In this document: positions 1-7,371 of the stretch, one piece after another | Layout of the letters: each line of letters begins with the position of its first letter | Numbering within the stretch: position 1 is the stretch's first letter | Assembly (NCBI GenBank): GCA_017454265.1 | Contig: JAFTDJ010000064.1 | Coordinates: forward strand, 1-56,516 | Direction: 5' to 3' | Origin: Bacteroidales bacterium | Lineage (GTDB): Bacteria > Bacteroidota > Bacteroidia > Bacteroidales > UBA932 | DNA: 56,516 nt | Position numbers and translations under genes: made by a program | The notes under the pieces: generated by a model | What the model was told of the DNA's origin: nothing | Database searches by the model: none | The model's input: only the letters and a program-made list of their open reading frames with translations

Positions 1-660
1 CGCAAAATTCTCTTCGTAGCCACCAAGAAGCAGGCCAAGGACATCGTCAGCGAGAAAGCCACCGCTGTCGGTATGCCTTCGGTCACCGAGCGTTGGGCGG
101 GCGGAATGCTTACCAATTTCCCCACCATCCGCAAGGCCATCAAGAAGATGAGCACCATCGACAAGATGAAGGAAGACGGAACCTTCGAGAAACTCGCAAA
201 GCGTGAGCGCCTCCAGGTTGACCGTCAGAGAGCGAAACTCGAGAAGAACCTCGGCTCCATCCGTGATATGAGCCGCCTCCCTTCCGCAATCTTCGTGATT
301 GACGTACAGAAGGAGGCCAATGCCGTCAAAGAAGCGAATCGTCTTAATATTCCGGTATTCGCAATGGTTGATACTTGCTGCGATCCTACCCCTATTGATT
401 ATGTGATTCCGGCAAATGACGATGCGGCAAAGTCCATCGAGTGCATTATGAACGTTCTCTGTGCAGCAATCGCTGAAGGTCTTGAAGAGCGCAAGCTCGA
501 GAAGGACAAGGAAGCTCCCGCTGAGGAGGCCCCCGAGGCTGCCGCAAAGGGCGCTGCCCGCAAGCTCCGTTCCCGCAAAGGTGCAGAGGCTCCTGCAGAA
601 GCTCCCGCAGAAGAGGCGCCCAAGGCTGAGCCTGTAGAGATTGGTTCCAATAACGCTTAA
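1..660 (+). CDS. rpsB: 30S ribosomal protein S2 (5' end outside window)
   Basis: Structural protein of the small ribosomal subunit. The reading frame is open from base 1 and enters at a point equivalent to roughly residue 60 of the usual protein, so the start codon lies outside the window; 219 residues are visible. The core motif ERWAGGMLTNF and the segment PSAIFVIDVQKEANAVKEA are typical S2. The C-terminus carries a low-complexity Ala/Glu/Pro tail (about the last 45 residues), longer than in E. coli S2 but common in Bacteroidota. It is followed after 13 bases by tsf, the usual rpsB-tsf operon. Identity is secure. Confidence 0.97.
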   Translation, partial: RKILFVATKKQAKDIVSEKATAVGMPSVTERWAGGMLTNFPTIRKAIKKMSTIDKMKEDGTFEKLAKRERLQVDRQRAKLEKNLGSIRDMSRLPSAIFVIDVQKEANAVKEANRLNIPVFAMVDTCCDPTPIDYVIPANDDAAKSIECIMNVLCAAIAEGLEERKLEKDKEAPAEEAPEAAAKGAARKLRSRKGAEAPAEAPAEEAPKAEPVEIGSNNA

Positions 661-673
661 AGAGATAAAATCT

Positions 674-1669
674 ATGGCAATTACAGCAGCAGACGTAATG
701 AAATTACGCAAGATGACTTCTGCCGGTATGATGGACTGCAAGAAGGCTCTCGAAGAAGCGGACGGCGACTTCGAGAAAGCAGTTGGCATCATCCGTGAGA
801 AGGGAAAGATGGTTGCCGCCAAGCGTGCCGACCGTGAGACCTCCGAGGGTGCCGTGAAGGCACGCGTCGCAGGTGGAAAGGGAATCCTGGTGTGCCTGGG
901 CTGCGAGACCGACTTCGTGTCCCGCAACTCCGACTTCCAGAACCTCGCCGAGGCTATCGCAGACGTGGCCATCGCTAACTGCCCCGCCGATATTGAGGGC
1001 CTTAAGGCCTGCAAGATGGCAGACGGTTACACCGTTGAGGAGGCAGTCGAGGCCCAGACCGGCAAGACCGGAGAGAAGCATGTCCTCGTGGGCTATGCCC
1101 TCGTGGAGGCTCCTTTCGTGGCTGAGTACATCCATAAGATCAACGGCAAGCTCGGCGCGCTCGTAGGTTTCAATAAACCCGTTTCCGAAGCACTTGCAAA
1201 GGGAGTCGTGATGCAGGTTGCATCCATGAACCCCGTATCCATCGGCATCGCCGACTGCCCCCAGACAGTCCTCGACAACGAGAAGGCAGTAGCCATCCAG
1301 AAGACCAAGGACGAAATGGTGCAGAAAGCTGTTGACGCCGCCCTCAAGAAGGCAGGTATCAACCCCGCCCACGTGGATAGCGAGGATCATATCGAGTCCA
1401 ACACCGCCAAGGGTTGGCTCACTCCCGAGCAGGCTGCACAGGCTCGCGAAATCATCAAGACCGTGGGAGAGGAGAAGGCACAGAGCCTGAATCCCGCCAT
1501 GATCGAGAACATTGCAAACGGTCGCGTGCAGAAGTTCCTCAAGGAGCAGACGCTCGAAGAGCAGGACTACCAGATGAGCGACGAGAAGATTTCCGTAAAG
1601 GCAGCAATAGCAGCCGAAGACAAGGACGCAAAGGTTGTTGCCTTCAAGCGCTTCTCGCTTAACGACTAA
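674..1669 (+). CDS. tsf: Translation elongation factor Ts
   Basis: Nucleotide exchange factor for EF-Tu in the cytoplasm. The protein has 331 residues: an N-terminal UBA-like domain (ITAADVMKLRKMTSAGMMDC, with the TSAGMMDCKKAL signature) and the central motif CLGCETDFVSRN, which is diagnostic for EF-Ts. An upstream in-frame ATG at 641 lies inside rpsB. The ATG at 674 is chosen because MAITAADVMK begins the family's normal N-terminus. It is longer than E. coli EF-Ts (283 residues), as usual for Bacteroidota. It ends just before a strong hairpin terminator shared with the convergent gene on the minus strand. Confidence 0.97.
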   Translation: MAITAADVMKLRKMTSAGMMDCKKALEEADGDFEKAVGIIREKGKMVAAKRADRETSEGAVKARVAGGKGILVCLGCETDFVSRNSDFQNLAEAIADVAIANCPADIEGLKACKMADGYTVEEAVEAQTGKTGEKHVLVGYALVEAPFVAEYIHKINGKLGALVGFNKPVSEALAKGVVMQVASMNPVSIGIADCPQTVLDNEKAVAIQKTKDEMVQKAVDAALKKAGINPAHVDSEDHIESNTAKGWLTPEQAAQAREIIKTVGEEKAQSLNPAMIENIANGRVQKFLKEQTLEEQDYQMSDEKISVKAAIAAEDKDAKVVAFKRFSLND

Positions 1670-1690
1670 GGAGTCATTCTACTTATAAAA

Positions 1691-1725
1691 ACCGGGGTGT
1701 CCGAACGGACATCCCGGTTTTTTTT
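1691..1725 (+). terminator. Rho-independent terminator after tsf
   Basis: A 13-bp stem (1691-1703 with 1706-1718, one G-T wobble) with a very short loop is followed by a run of T on the plus strand. A shorter A-run on the left side (1687-1690) gives a weak T-run on the minus strand, so it may also act on the convergent gene at 1724-2629, whose stop codon overlaps the T-run. Confidence 0.85.
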
Positions 1726-2629
1726 ATTTCCTGTACTTCAGCTCAAAGAGCCCGTCCTGCCCCTGGACCAGAAAACGCCTGCACCTGAAGTGTGCCAGGT
1801 CTTCAAGTTCTCCGGTAGTGCCAATACTCATATCGAGCACCTCCACAGGACGCTTTTTCTTAAGATCCCAGACAAAAAGGTAGCTGGGGTATTTCTCGGT
1901 ACCAAGACCCGTAGGCATCATAAGCTTGTTGTTCCAGATGCACAGGCCCTGTCCTATGGTTGCATAGCTCAATCCGTGCGCTTCCACAGTGTAGGTCTCC
2001 AGGATGTCGGCCTTCGTAAAAGTAATGTCACCCTCGCTGAGCTTGGGAAGGCGGAACTTGATAACGCGATGCTTGTTATGATCCACGTCCTTGTCTCCGG
2101 TGGTGTTGCCAAAGCCGTAGAGCAACCTGTGCTGACGATCCACCACCCACTGCAGCGCATACCCGAAAAGCCCGTCCACATCGTCGAAGTGAATGGTCTG
2201 GACCAGGCTGGAAGACTGGAAATCGGGGGAAATGCGTTCCACGAACAGTACGTCCTTGCGGCCCTGATATGGCTTTTTGTGGCACTGGCTGACGTATATC
2301 ACAGGCATAGGATCGCCGGGTACAGCCTTCTCCACTCCGAAGGAACACACGTTGGAGTGGTTCACGGGATCGTGGGTTGCCAGATTGAAGCCGCCGAGCC
2401 TCTCCAGGCCGTCCTTGCCGTCGTATTTCCATACTGTGGCTATGCCCGTATGCTGCAGGCTTACGATGTAGTGCCTCCAGCAGTCCATTCCCTGATAATT
2501 GGCTTTTTCGAACCGGGTAATGTGGCGGTTCTCAAAGGTGTCGGTGCTAAGAGGCACTGATACATAGCTCTGTGCGAGAGAGCACACTCCCGAAACCAGG
2601 AGTGCGAATGTAAGCAGGATGCGTTTCAT
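1724..2629 (-). CDS. Secreted protein of unknown function
   Basis: A 301-residue protein with a clear Sec signal peptide (MKRILLTFALLVSGVCSLAQ). The mature part is rich in beta-strand-like segments with repeated aromatic/Gly patterns (for example IATVWKYDGKDGLERLGGF and LLYGFGNTTGDKD), which would suit a beta-propeller-like fold. I do not recognise a named family. It starts 4 bases after the efp stop on the same strand, so it is probably co-transcribed with efp, but nothing in the protein links it to translation. Probable location is periplasm or outer membrane. The large open frame on the opposite strand is a shadow of this gene. Confidence 0.75.
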   Translation of the reverse strand: MKRILLTFALLVSGVCSLAQSYVSVPLSTDTFENRHITRFEKANYQGMDCWRHYIVSLQHTGIATVWKYDGKDGLERLGGFNLATHDPVNHSNVCSFGVEKAVPGDPMPVIYVSQCHKKPYQGRKDVLFVERISPDFQSSSLVQTIHFDDVDGLFGYALQWVVDRQHRLLYGFGNTTGDKDVDHNKHRVIKFRLPKLSEGDITFTKADILETYTVEAHGLSYATIGQGLCIWNNKLMMPTGLGTEKYPSYLFVWDLKKKRPVEVLDMSIGTTGELEDLAHFRCRRFLVQGQDGLFELKYRK

Positions 2630-2633
2630 GGCC

Positions 2634-3200
2634 TTAGACTCTCTGGCCGTAGGAGCGGTCTGCGGTATTGACGGTGATTTTCTCGCCGGCTTCGATGAAC
2701 AGGGGCACCATGATACGCGCGCCTGTTTCCAGGGTAACTTCTTTCTGTGCGTTGGAAGAAGCGGTGTTACCCTTGACTGCAGGCTCGCTGTATGTAACCT
2801 CCAGGGTGACGTAGGTAGGAAGTTCGCAGGTGAGGCAACGCTCTTCCTCGCCGGTCACGAACATCATTTCCACGTGCTGTCCTTCCTTCATCAAGTCTGC
2901 GTTCTCCACAACGTCGTGGGGGAGGGTTATCTGCTCGTAAGTCTCTTCGTGCATGAAGTTGAAGGACTCGCCGTCGTCGTAAAGGAACTGATAGGGACGG
3001 CGCTCCACCTCGATTGTTTCGATCTTTGCACCTGCGGTGAAGGTGTTCTCAAGGATGCGGCCGTTCTCCAGGTTGCGCAGCTTGGTCTTTACGAAAGCGG
3101 GGCCTTTGCCGGGCTTGACGTGCTGGAACCAAACAATCATACAGGGCTTGTCGTTGAACTTAAGGTAAAGTCCGTTCTTGAAATCTGCGGTAGTTGCCAT
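2634..3200 (-). CDS. efp: Translation elongation factor P
   Basis: Relieves ribosome stalling at polyproline stretches. The 188 residues match the family length. The KOW-like N-terminal domain holds the loop KPGKGPAFVKTK, with Lys32 at the tip, the position that is post-translationally modified in many bacteria. No EpmA, EarP or similar modification gene is visible in the window. The two OB domains follow, with the C-terminal motif TASSNAQKEVTLETGARIMV close to the classic EF-P signature. A -7 promoter box (TATCTTTG on the minus strand) lies about 35 bases upstream. Confidence 0.96.
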   Translation of the reverse strand: MATTADFKNGLYLKFNDKPCMIVWFQHVKPGKGPAFVKTKLRNLENGRILENTFTAGAKIETIEVERRPYQFLYDDGESFNFMHEETYEQITLPHDVVENADLMKEGQHVEMMFVTGEEERCLTCELPTYVTLEVTYSEPAVKGNTASSNAQKEVTLETGARIMVPLFIEAGEKITVNTADRSYGQRV

Positions 3201-3235
3201 ATAAAATAAGTGTATTAATTAGTTTCTACAATTCA

Positions 3236-3243
3236 CAAAGATA
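3236..3243 (-). promoter_or_regulatory. Bacteroidota -7 box for efp
   Basis: TATCTTTG on the minus strand fits the Bacteroidota consensus TAnnTTTG and stands about 35 bases before the efp start, giving a short leader. The -33 element is not obvious. Confidence 0.6.
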
Positions 3244-3257
3244 TAAAAATACTGAAT

Positions 3258-4124
3258 CTATTGCAAATCACGTATTGCCGAAGCCACTTCCTCGAGGAGC
3301 CACTTTGGGGTTGACGTAGCTCCGCAGACTCCGGCGGAAGCCGCGGATTCAAACCATTCAGCCTGCAGTTCCGAGGGTGAAACGATATGGTGGCTGCGCC
3401 CGTTGATGCCGCGGCACAGCTCAAAAAGGACTTTCCCATTGGAACTGGAAGTTCCCGATACAAAGATAATTACATCGTGCGCCCGTGCAAAGGTCTCAAG
3501 TTCGCGGTGGCGAGACGCAACCTGGGCGCAAATCGTGTCGTGGACTTTCATTGGAGCCGTCATCATCTCCTGCAGTTCGGCAGCCAGCGCTTTGTAGCCC
3601 TCCGGACTCATCGTGGTTTGGGAGAAAAGCTCCACCGCCTCGTCCAGGTGTATCCTGCCTTCCCGGCATGCGGCCTTGAGCTGTTCCGGATCTTCCACGA
3701 CCAGCGCCCGTCCGTCCGTCTGGCCCACCAGGCCAAGCACCTCCGGGTGCCCCTTCTTTCCGAAAATCAGCACTTGGGAATGGCTGGAGGCATCTTTGAC
3801 CTTCTTTTGAAGGCGCAGCACCACAGGACAGGTGCAGTCCATAACTTCCAGCCCTTCGGAATGCAGGACATCATACGTATGGGGAGGTTCTCCGTGGGCG
3901 CGTATGAGAACGGTGTCTCCGGCACCCAGCGTATGCAGTCCGTCGTGGTCTATGGTGCCCAGGCCCTTGTGGCCCAGTCTCGTGAGCTCTTCTTCGTTGT
4001 GAACTATTTCTCCGAGCGACCATAGACGTCCCTCGCCCCGTGTAAGAAAGCTTTCCGCGGTAGATATGGCGCGTATCACGCCTCCGCAAAAGCCGGAGTG
4101 AGGGTCGATACTGACTTTGATCAT
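3258..4124 (-). CDS. ispH: 4-hydroxy-3-methylbut-2-enyl diphosphate reductase (IspH)
   Basis: Last step of the MEP isoprenoid pathway: reduces HMBPP to IPP and DMAPP with a [4Fe-4S] cluster. The three cluster cysteines are seen in GFCGGV near the N-terminus, DCTCPVV in the middle and GVCGATSTP near the C-terminus; IRAHGEPP and TTMSPEGY are further family signatures. The open frame extends upstream, but the ATG at 4124 is chosen because MIKVSIDPHSGFCGGV is the standard N-terminus and this ATG overlaps the cmk stop codon (ATGA, 4 bases), implying translational coupling. Length 288 residues, as usual. Confidence 0.95.
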   Translation of the reverse strand: MIKVSIDPHSGFCGGVIRAISTAESFLTRGEGRLWSLGEIVHNEEELTRLGHKGLGTIDHDGLHTLGAGDTVLIRAHGEPPHTYDVLHSEGLEVMDCTCPVVLRLQKKVKDASSHSQVLIFGKKGHPEVLGLVGQTDGRALVVEDPEQLKAACREGRIHLDEAVELFSQTTMSPEGYKALAAELQEMMTAPMKVHDTICAQVASRHRELETFARAHDVIIFVSGTSSSNGKVLFELCRGINGRSHHIVSPSELQAEWFESAASAGVCGATSTPKWLLEEVASAIRDLQ

Positions 4125-4804
4125 AAAATGCCGAACTTGCCTTGGATAAGGCCCTGCACCCACGCGAGCTCTTCTTCGAAACTCATATCGGAATTGTCCA
4201 GCTCGAAGGCGTCGTCCGCCCGGCGCAGCGGGGAGGTTTCGCGGTGCGAGTCTATGTAGTCGCGCTCGCGCAGGTTCTGCACCACTTCCTCCAGCAGAGG
4301 CTCCTCGCCCTTGGCCTTAAGCTCGTCGTAACGGCGCTGGGCGCGCACCTGTTCGCTGGCAGTCATGAATATTTTGAGCTCGGCCTGCGGAAAAACCGAT
4401 GTGCCGATATCCCGCCCGTCCATCACAATGCGTCCTTGACGGCCGAAGTCGTGCAGCCTCTCATCGACCCAGGCGCGCACGTAAGGAACGGCCGCGATGG
4501 GGCTTACCTGTGCGCTCACCTCCATGGTGCGTATCTGCAGCTCGATGCAGCGGGGGCCCATATACAGGCGTCCGTCCTCGCCGAAGGAAAGCGACAGTCC
4601 GGCCAGGGCATGCTTAAGCTCCGGGTTTACCGTACCAAGGCGGCTGATCAGTCTTTCCTCCTGCGCAAACAGGGTGACACCCCTGTACAAAGCTCCGGAG
4701 TCCAGATACAAAAATCCGAACTTGCGGGCAATTTTTTTGGCGAAAGTACTCTTGCCCGTGGACGAGTACCCGTCTATAGCGATTATTATATCAGGTATCT
4801 TCAT
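4121..4804 (-). CDS. cmk: Cytidylate kinase
   Basis: Phosphorylates CMP and dCMP using ATP. The 227-residue protein starts MKIPDIIIAIDGYSSTGKST, with the P-loop GYSSTGKST, followed by LDSGALYRG and DGRDIGTSVFP, all hallmarks of bacterial CMP kinase. A longer upstream frame exists, but family alignment and a perfect -7 box at 4812-4819 support the ATG at 4804. It overlaps ispH by 4 bases; a cmk-ispH association recurs in several bacterial groups. Confidence 0.95.
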   Translation of the reverse strand: MKIPDIIIAIDGYSSTGKSTFAKKIARKFGFLYLDSGALYRGVTLFAQEERLISRLGTVNPELKHALAGLSLSFGEDGRLYMGPRCIELQIRTMEVSAQVSPIAAVPYVRAWVDERLHDFGRQGRIVMDGRDIGTSVFPQAELKIFMTASEQVRAQRRYDELKAKGEEPLLEEVVQNLRERDYIDSHRETSPLRRADDAFELDNSDMSFEEELAWVQGLIQGKFGIL

Positions 4805-4811
4805 ATCAGTA

Positions 4812-4819
4812 CAAATGTA
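4812..4819 (-). promoter_or_regulatory. -7 box of the cmk-ispH promoter
   Basis: TACATTTG on the minus strand matches TAnnTTTG exactly and ends 7 bases before the cmk ATG, so the transcript would have almost no leader. A weaker box (GATATTTG, 4832-4839) points the other way towards the response regulator gene at 4844. Confidence 0.55.
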
Positions 4820-4843
4820 GAAAAAAATCACGATATTTGCCGT

Positions 4844-5995
4844 ATGAAGGTTTTGATTATTGACGACGAGCGGAGTATCCGCAACTCGATGAAGGAGATA
4901 CTCTCCGACGAAGGCTATATCGTTGACACCGCTGAAGACGGAACCACAGGTTACGAACTGGCATCCAAAGGCCACTACGAGGTAGTATTCTGCGATATTA
5001 AAATGCCCGGAATGGACGGCATAGAGGTACTTGACAAGCTGAGCGGAGACGGGTGCGACAGCGCAATCGTGATGATATCCGGCCACGGCGATATCGACAC
5101 TGCCGTGGAGTGCATCAAGAAAGGAGCGTTCGACTTCATACAGAAACCGCTCGACCTCAACCGTCTGCTGATTACCATAAAGAACGCCACTGACAAGACC
5201 AGGCTGGTGGCACAGACCAGGATACTGAAAAAGAAGGCGTACGGCGGAGAGCGTATGGTGGGAGAATCAGAGGCCATACGCCATATACGCGAGATGGTGG
5301 AAAAGGTGGCTGCGACACCTGCGCGCGTACTGATTACCGGCGGAAACGGTTCCGGCAAGGAGCTGGTGGCGAGAAGCCTTCACTCTCTCAGCGACCGCGC
5401 CGCACAGCCGTACATAGAGGTCAACTGTGCCGCAATTCCGTCGGAACTCATAGAAAGCGAACTGTTCGGCCACGAGAAAGGCTCCTTCACCTCGGCCATC
5501 AGGCAGCATAAAGGAAAATTTGAACAGGCGGACGGGGGTACCCTCTTCCTGGACGAAATAGGCGACATGTCCCTTGCCGCACAGGCCAAAGTGCTGCGTG
5601 TACTGCAGGAAAACAAGCTCTCACGCGTAGGCAGCGACACCGACATCAAAGTGGACGTGCGCGTGGTTGCCGCAACCAACAAGAATCTGCAGGAAGAAAT
5701 CGCCAAGGGCAACTTCCGTGAAGACCTTTACCACCGTCTGAGCGTAATTGTAATCAGGGTCCCGGGGCTGGACGAGCGCAAGGAAGATATCCCCCTGCTG
5801 GTAGATTACTTCGTGGAGCGCATCTGCACGGAAACGGCGATGCCCCGGAAGAATTTCAGTCCGGAAGCGGTCAAACTTCTTCAGGATCGAAGCTGGAAGG
5901 GAAATATCCGCGAGCTCCGCAACGTCGTGGAGCGGCTGCTGATTCTGGGAGACGATACCATCTCTCCGCAGAATGTAAAGGATTACGTTCTGTAA
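4844..5995 (+). CDS. NtrC-family response regulator lacking the Fis-type DNA-binding domain
   Basis: A 383-residue regulator. Residues 1-120 form a receiver domain with the acidic pair IIDDE, phospho-acceptor Asp51 in CDIKMPGMDG and the conserved Lys in IQKPLD. A sigma-54 AAA+ domain follows with Walker A-like GGNGSGKE, Walker B FLDEIGDMS and the R-finger region EDLYHRLSV. The sigma-54 contact loop, normally GAFTGA, reads GSFTSA (residues 213-218). The protein ends just after NIRELRNVVERLLIL, so the usual C-terminal Fis helix-turn-helix is absent and there is no room for it before the convergent gene 6 bases away. The likely partner is the NtrY-like kinase at 7364. An upstream extension in frame lies antisense to cmk and is not part of the protein. 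Confidence 0.88.
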   Translation: MKVLIIDDERSIRNSMKEILSDEGYIVDTAEDGTTGYELASKGHYEVVFCDIKMPGMDGIEVLDKLSGDGCDSAIVMISGHGDIDTAVECIKKGAFDFIQKPLDLNRLLITIKNATDKTRLVAQTRILKKKAYGGERMVGESEAIRHIREMVEKVAATPARVLITGGNGSGKELVARSLHSLSDRAAQPYIEVNCAAIPSELIESELFGHEKGSFTSAIRQHKGKFEQADGGTLFLDEIGDMSLAAQAKVLRVLQENKLSRVGSDTDIKVDVRVVAATNKNLQEEIAKGNFREDLYHRLSVIVIRVPGLDERKEDIPLLVDYFVERICTETAMPRKNFSPEAVKLLQDRSWKGNIRELRNVVERLLILGDDTISPQNVKDYVL

Positions 5996-6001
5996 GAGCC
6001 G

Positions 6002-6412
6002 CTAACGGGTCTTGATGATTATCGCCCCGTAGTATGCCGACGAGCCCAGAACGGGGGCGGTAGATGAATCCAATACGGAAATGAACCTTATCTCACTGAG
6101 CGACACTTCGTTCAGCGATTCCGACTTCACATCGTCTATCACTATCATCGCCCCTTTGTATTTGTTGAAGTTCGGTACGCTGCCCTCCAGGAAAGAACGG
6201 ACATCGTTGTTGTAGCGTATGACGTCGTCTTCCGTGGGCTGGTAGCCCTTCAGGGACGTAATGTTCTTGGCCTTGGTCGTATTACCGTAGGGCCGGGCGA
6301 TTTCAGAATCCGGTTTCTGGCTTGTGGAACCGCTCTGTTTCCGGGCCTGATAGCCGGCGGAGCAGCCGCAAAGCATGGCGGCGGAAGCTAACAGAATGAT
6401 TACGGCTTTCAT
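6002..6412 (-). CDS. Small lipoprotein with a TonB-receptor plug-like domain
   Basis: A 136-residue protein with a lipoprotein signal peptide (MKAVIILLASAAMLCGCSAG, probable lipidated Cys17). After a polar linker, residues 60-136 resemble the plug domain of SusC/TonB-dependent receptors: VSLSEIRFISVLDSSTAP then SSAYYGAIIIKTR mirrors the plug ending of the SusC in this window (SIDVLKDAFSTAIYGSRGANG... VTTK). There is no barrel. It lies 2 bases downstream of the DUF4783 gene in the same direction. Function unknown; a role in envelope assembly or protein interaction is only a guess. Confidence 0.7.
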   Translation of the reverse strand: MKAVIILLASAAMLCGCSAGYQARKQSGSTSQKPDSEIARPYGNTTKAKNITSLKGYQPTEDDVIRYNNDVRSFLEGSVPNFNKYKGAMIVIDDVKSESLNEVSLSEIRFISVLDSSTAPVLGSSAYYGAIIIKTR

Positions 6413-6414
6413 GC

Positions 6415-6849
6415 TTAATATCTCTCTATCTTAAGCTGTTTGATCTTGTAAGAATTGTCTTTGCAGCTCAGGAATATGGTAACGTTGAAACTTTCGCCGC
6501 CGGCTTTGAGCGTACCGAGCGCATACTTCATATTGGCACGGCCGGCGGTATGGTTGATGTCGAAACTGCGGGGTGTGTAACTGTCGAAGAAAGTCTTCAC
6601 TATCTGGCGGGCCTGGGCACGGCTGGCGTCGCTCTCTTTGGCAAGAACGGCTATCTCAAGATTGTCTGCAAACCACGCAGAAAGGGCTTCCGAGTTCCCC
6701 GCCGCTATATATTTGCTTATAGGCACAAAGACGTCGTCTCCCTTATCGGTGGTGGTGCTCTGCATTGCCTTCTTTACTATGACATTTTGAGCCGGGGCAA
6801 GCGGCCCGGCAAGCAGAACTGCAAATGCTGCTAATAATCTCAGCTTCAT
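6415..6849 (-). CDS. DUF4783 family secreted protein
   Basis: A 144-residue exported protein with signal peptide MKLRLLAAFAVLLAGPLAPAQ. The mature domain (ISKYIAAGNSEALSAWFADNLEI, then ARQIVKTFFDSYTPRSF) matches my memory of DUF4783, a small NTF2-like alpha+beta family conserved in Bacteroidota, usually one copy per genome. Function is not established. It is divergent from rlmH with about 50 bases between starts and is followed closely by the plug-domain lipoprotein, with which it probably forms an operon. Confidence 0.8.
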   Translation of the reverse strand: MKLRLLAAFAVLLAGPLAPAQNVIVKKAMQSTTTDKGDDVFVPISKYIAAGNSEALSAWFADNLEIAVLAKESDASRAQARQIVKTFFDSYTPRSFDINHTAGRANMKYALGTLKAGGESFNVTIFLSCKDNSYKIKQLKIERY

Positions 6850-6886
6850 ACGTAGCGAAATCTTTGCAAATATTAAGCCAGATTAG

Positions 6887-6894
6887 TATTTTTG
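6887..6894 (+). promoter_or_regulatory. -7 box of the rlmH promoter
   Basis: TATTTTTG fits TAnnTTTG and ends 6 bases before the rlmH ATG at 6901. Transcription would start at or next to the start codon, predicting a leaderless message for the rlmH-kinase operon. Confidence 0.55.
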
Positions 6895-6900
6895 CAGATA

Positions 6901-7371
6901 ATGCACATCACTCTTCTCACAATGGGCAAAACGGATATCCGTTGGGTGGCAGACGGTCTGGCCATGTATGCGTCTCGTCTGCAGCATTACGTCAAGTTCG
7001 GCGTGAGGGAGCTTCCGGAATTAAAAAACGCCGGTTCATTGAGCCCCGGACAGGTCAAGCAGAAAGAAGCAGAGCTCCTTTTAAAGGCTGTGAGGCCCCA
7101 TGATACGGTAATCCTGCTCGACGAAAGGGGGGAGGAGTACGGCTCACTGCAGTTCGCCGCCCGTCTGGACCGCTGGATGCAGGCGGGGAAAGACATCGTT
7201 TTTGTGGTAGGGGGCGCCTACGGGTTCAGCCCGCAGCTTTATGAAAGGGCGGATTCAAAACTCTCACTTTCAAAAATGACCTGTTCGCACCAGCTCGTGA
7301 GAACGGTTTTTGCAGAGCAGCTATACCGTGCGTTTACTATCCTCAAGGGAGAACCGTATCACAATGAATAG
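6901..7371 (+). CDS. rlmH: 23S rRNA (pseudouridine-1915-N3)-methyltransferase
   Basis: SPOUT methyltransferase that modifies position 1915 in helix 69 of 23S rRNA. The 156 residues match the family length. VVGGAYGFSPQLYERADSKL and SLSKMTCSHQLVRTVFAEQ followed by YRAFTILKGEPYHNE are the family's SAM-binding trefoil knot and C-terminal signatures. An in-frame TTG at 6892 exists, but the ATG at 6901 (MHITLLTMGKT) matches homologues. The last codons overlap the start of the histidine kinase by 8 bases. Confidence 0.95.
   Translation: MHITLLTMGKTDIRWVADGLAMYASRLQHYVKFGVRELPELKNAGSLSPGQVKQKEAELLLKAVRPHDTVILLDERGEEYGSLQFAARLDRWMQAGKDIVFVVGGAYGFSPQLYERADSKLSLSKMTCSHQLVRTVFAEQLYRAFTILKGEPYHNE

Noticed and set aside
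1697-2560. Long open frame (287 codons) on the plus strand.
   Set aside because: It lies fully antisense to a gene with a clear signal peptide and has no family resemblance; it is a shadow frame of high-GC DNA.
4142-4843. In-frame N-terminal extension of the response regulator.
   Set aside because: It is antisense to cmk, while the receiver domain starts normally at the ATG at 4844.
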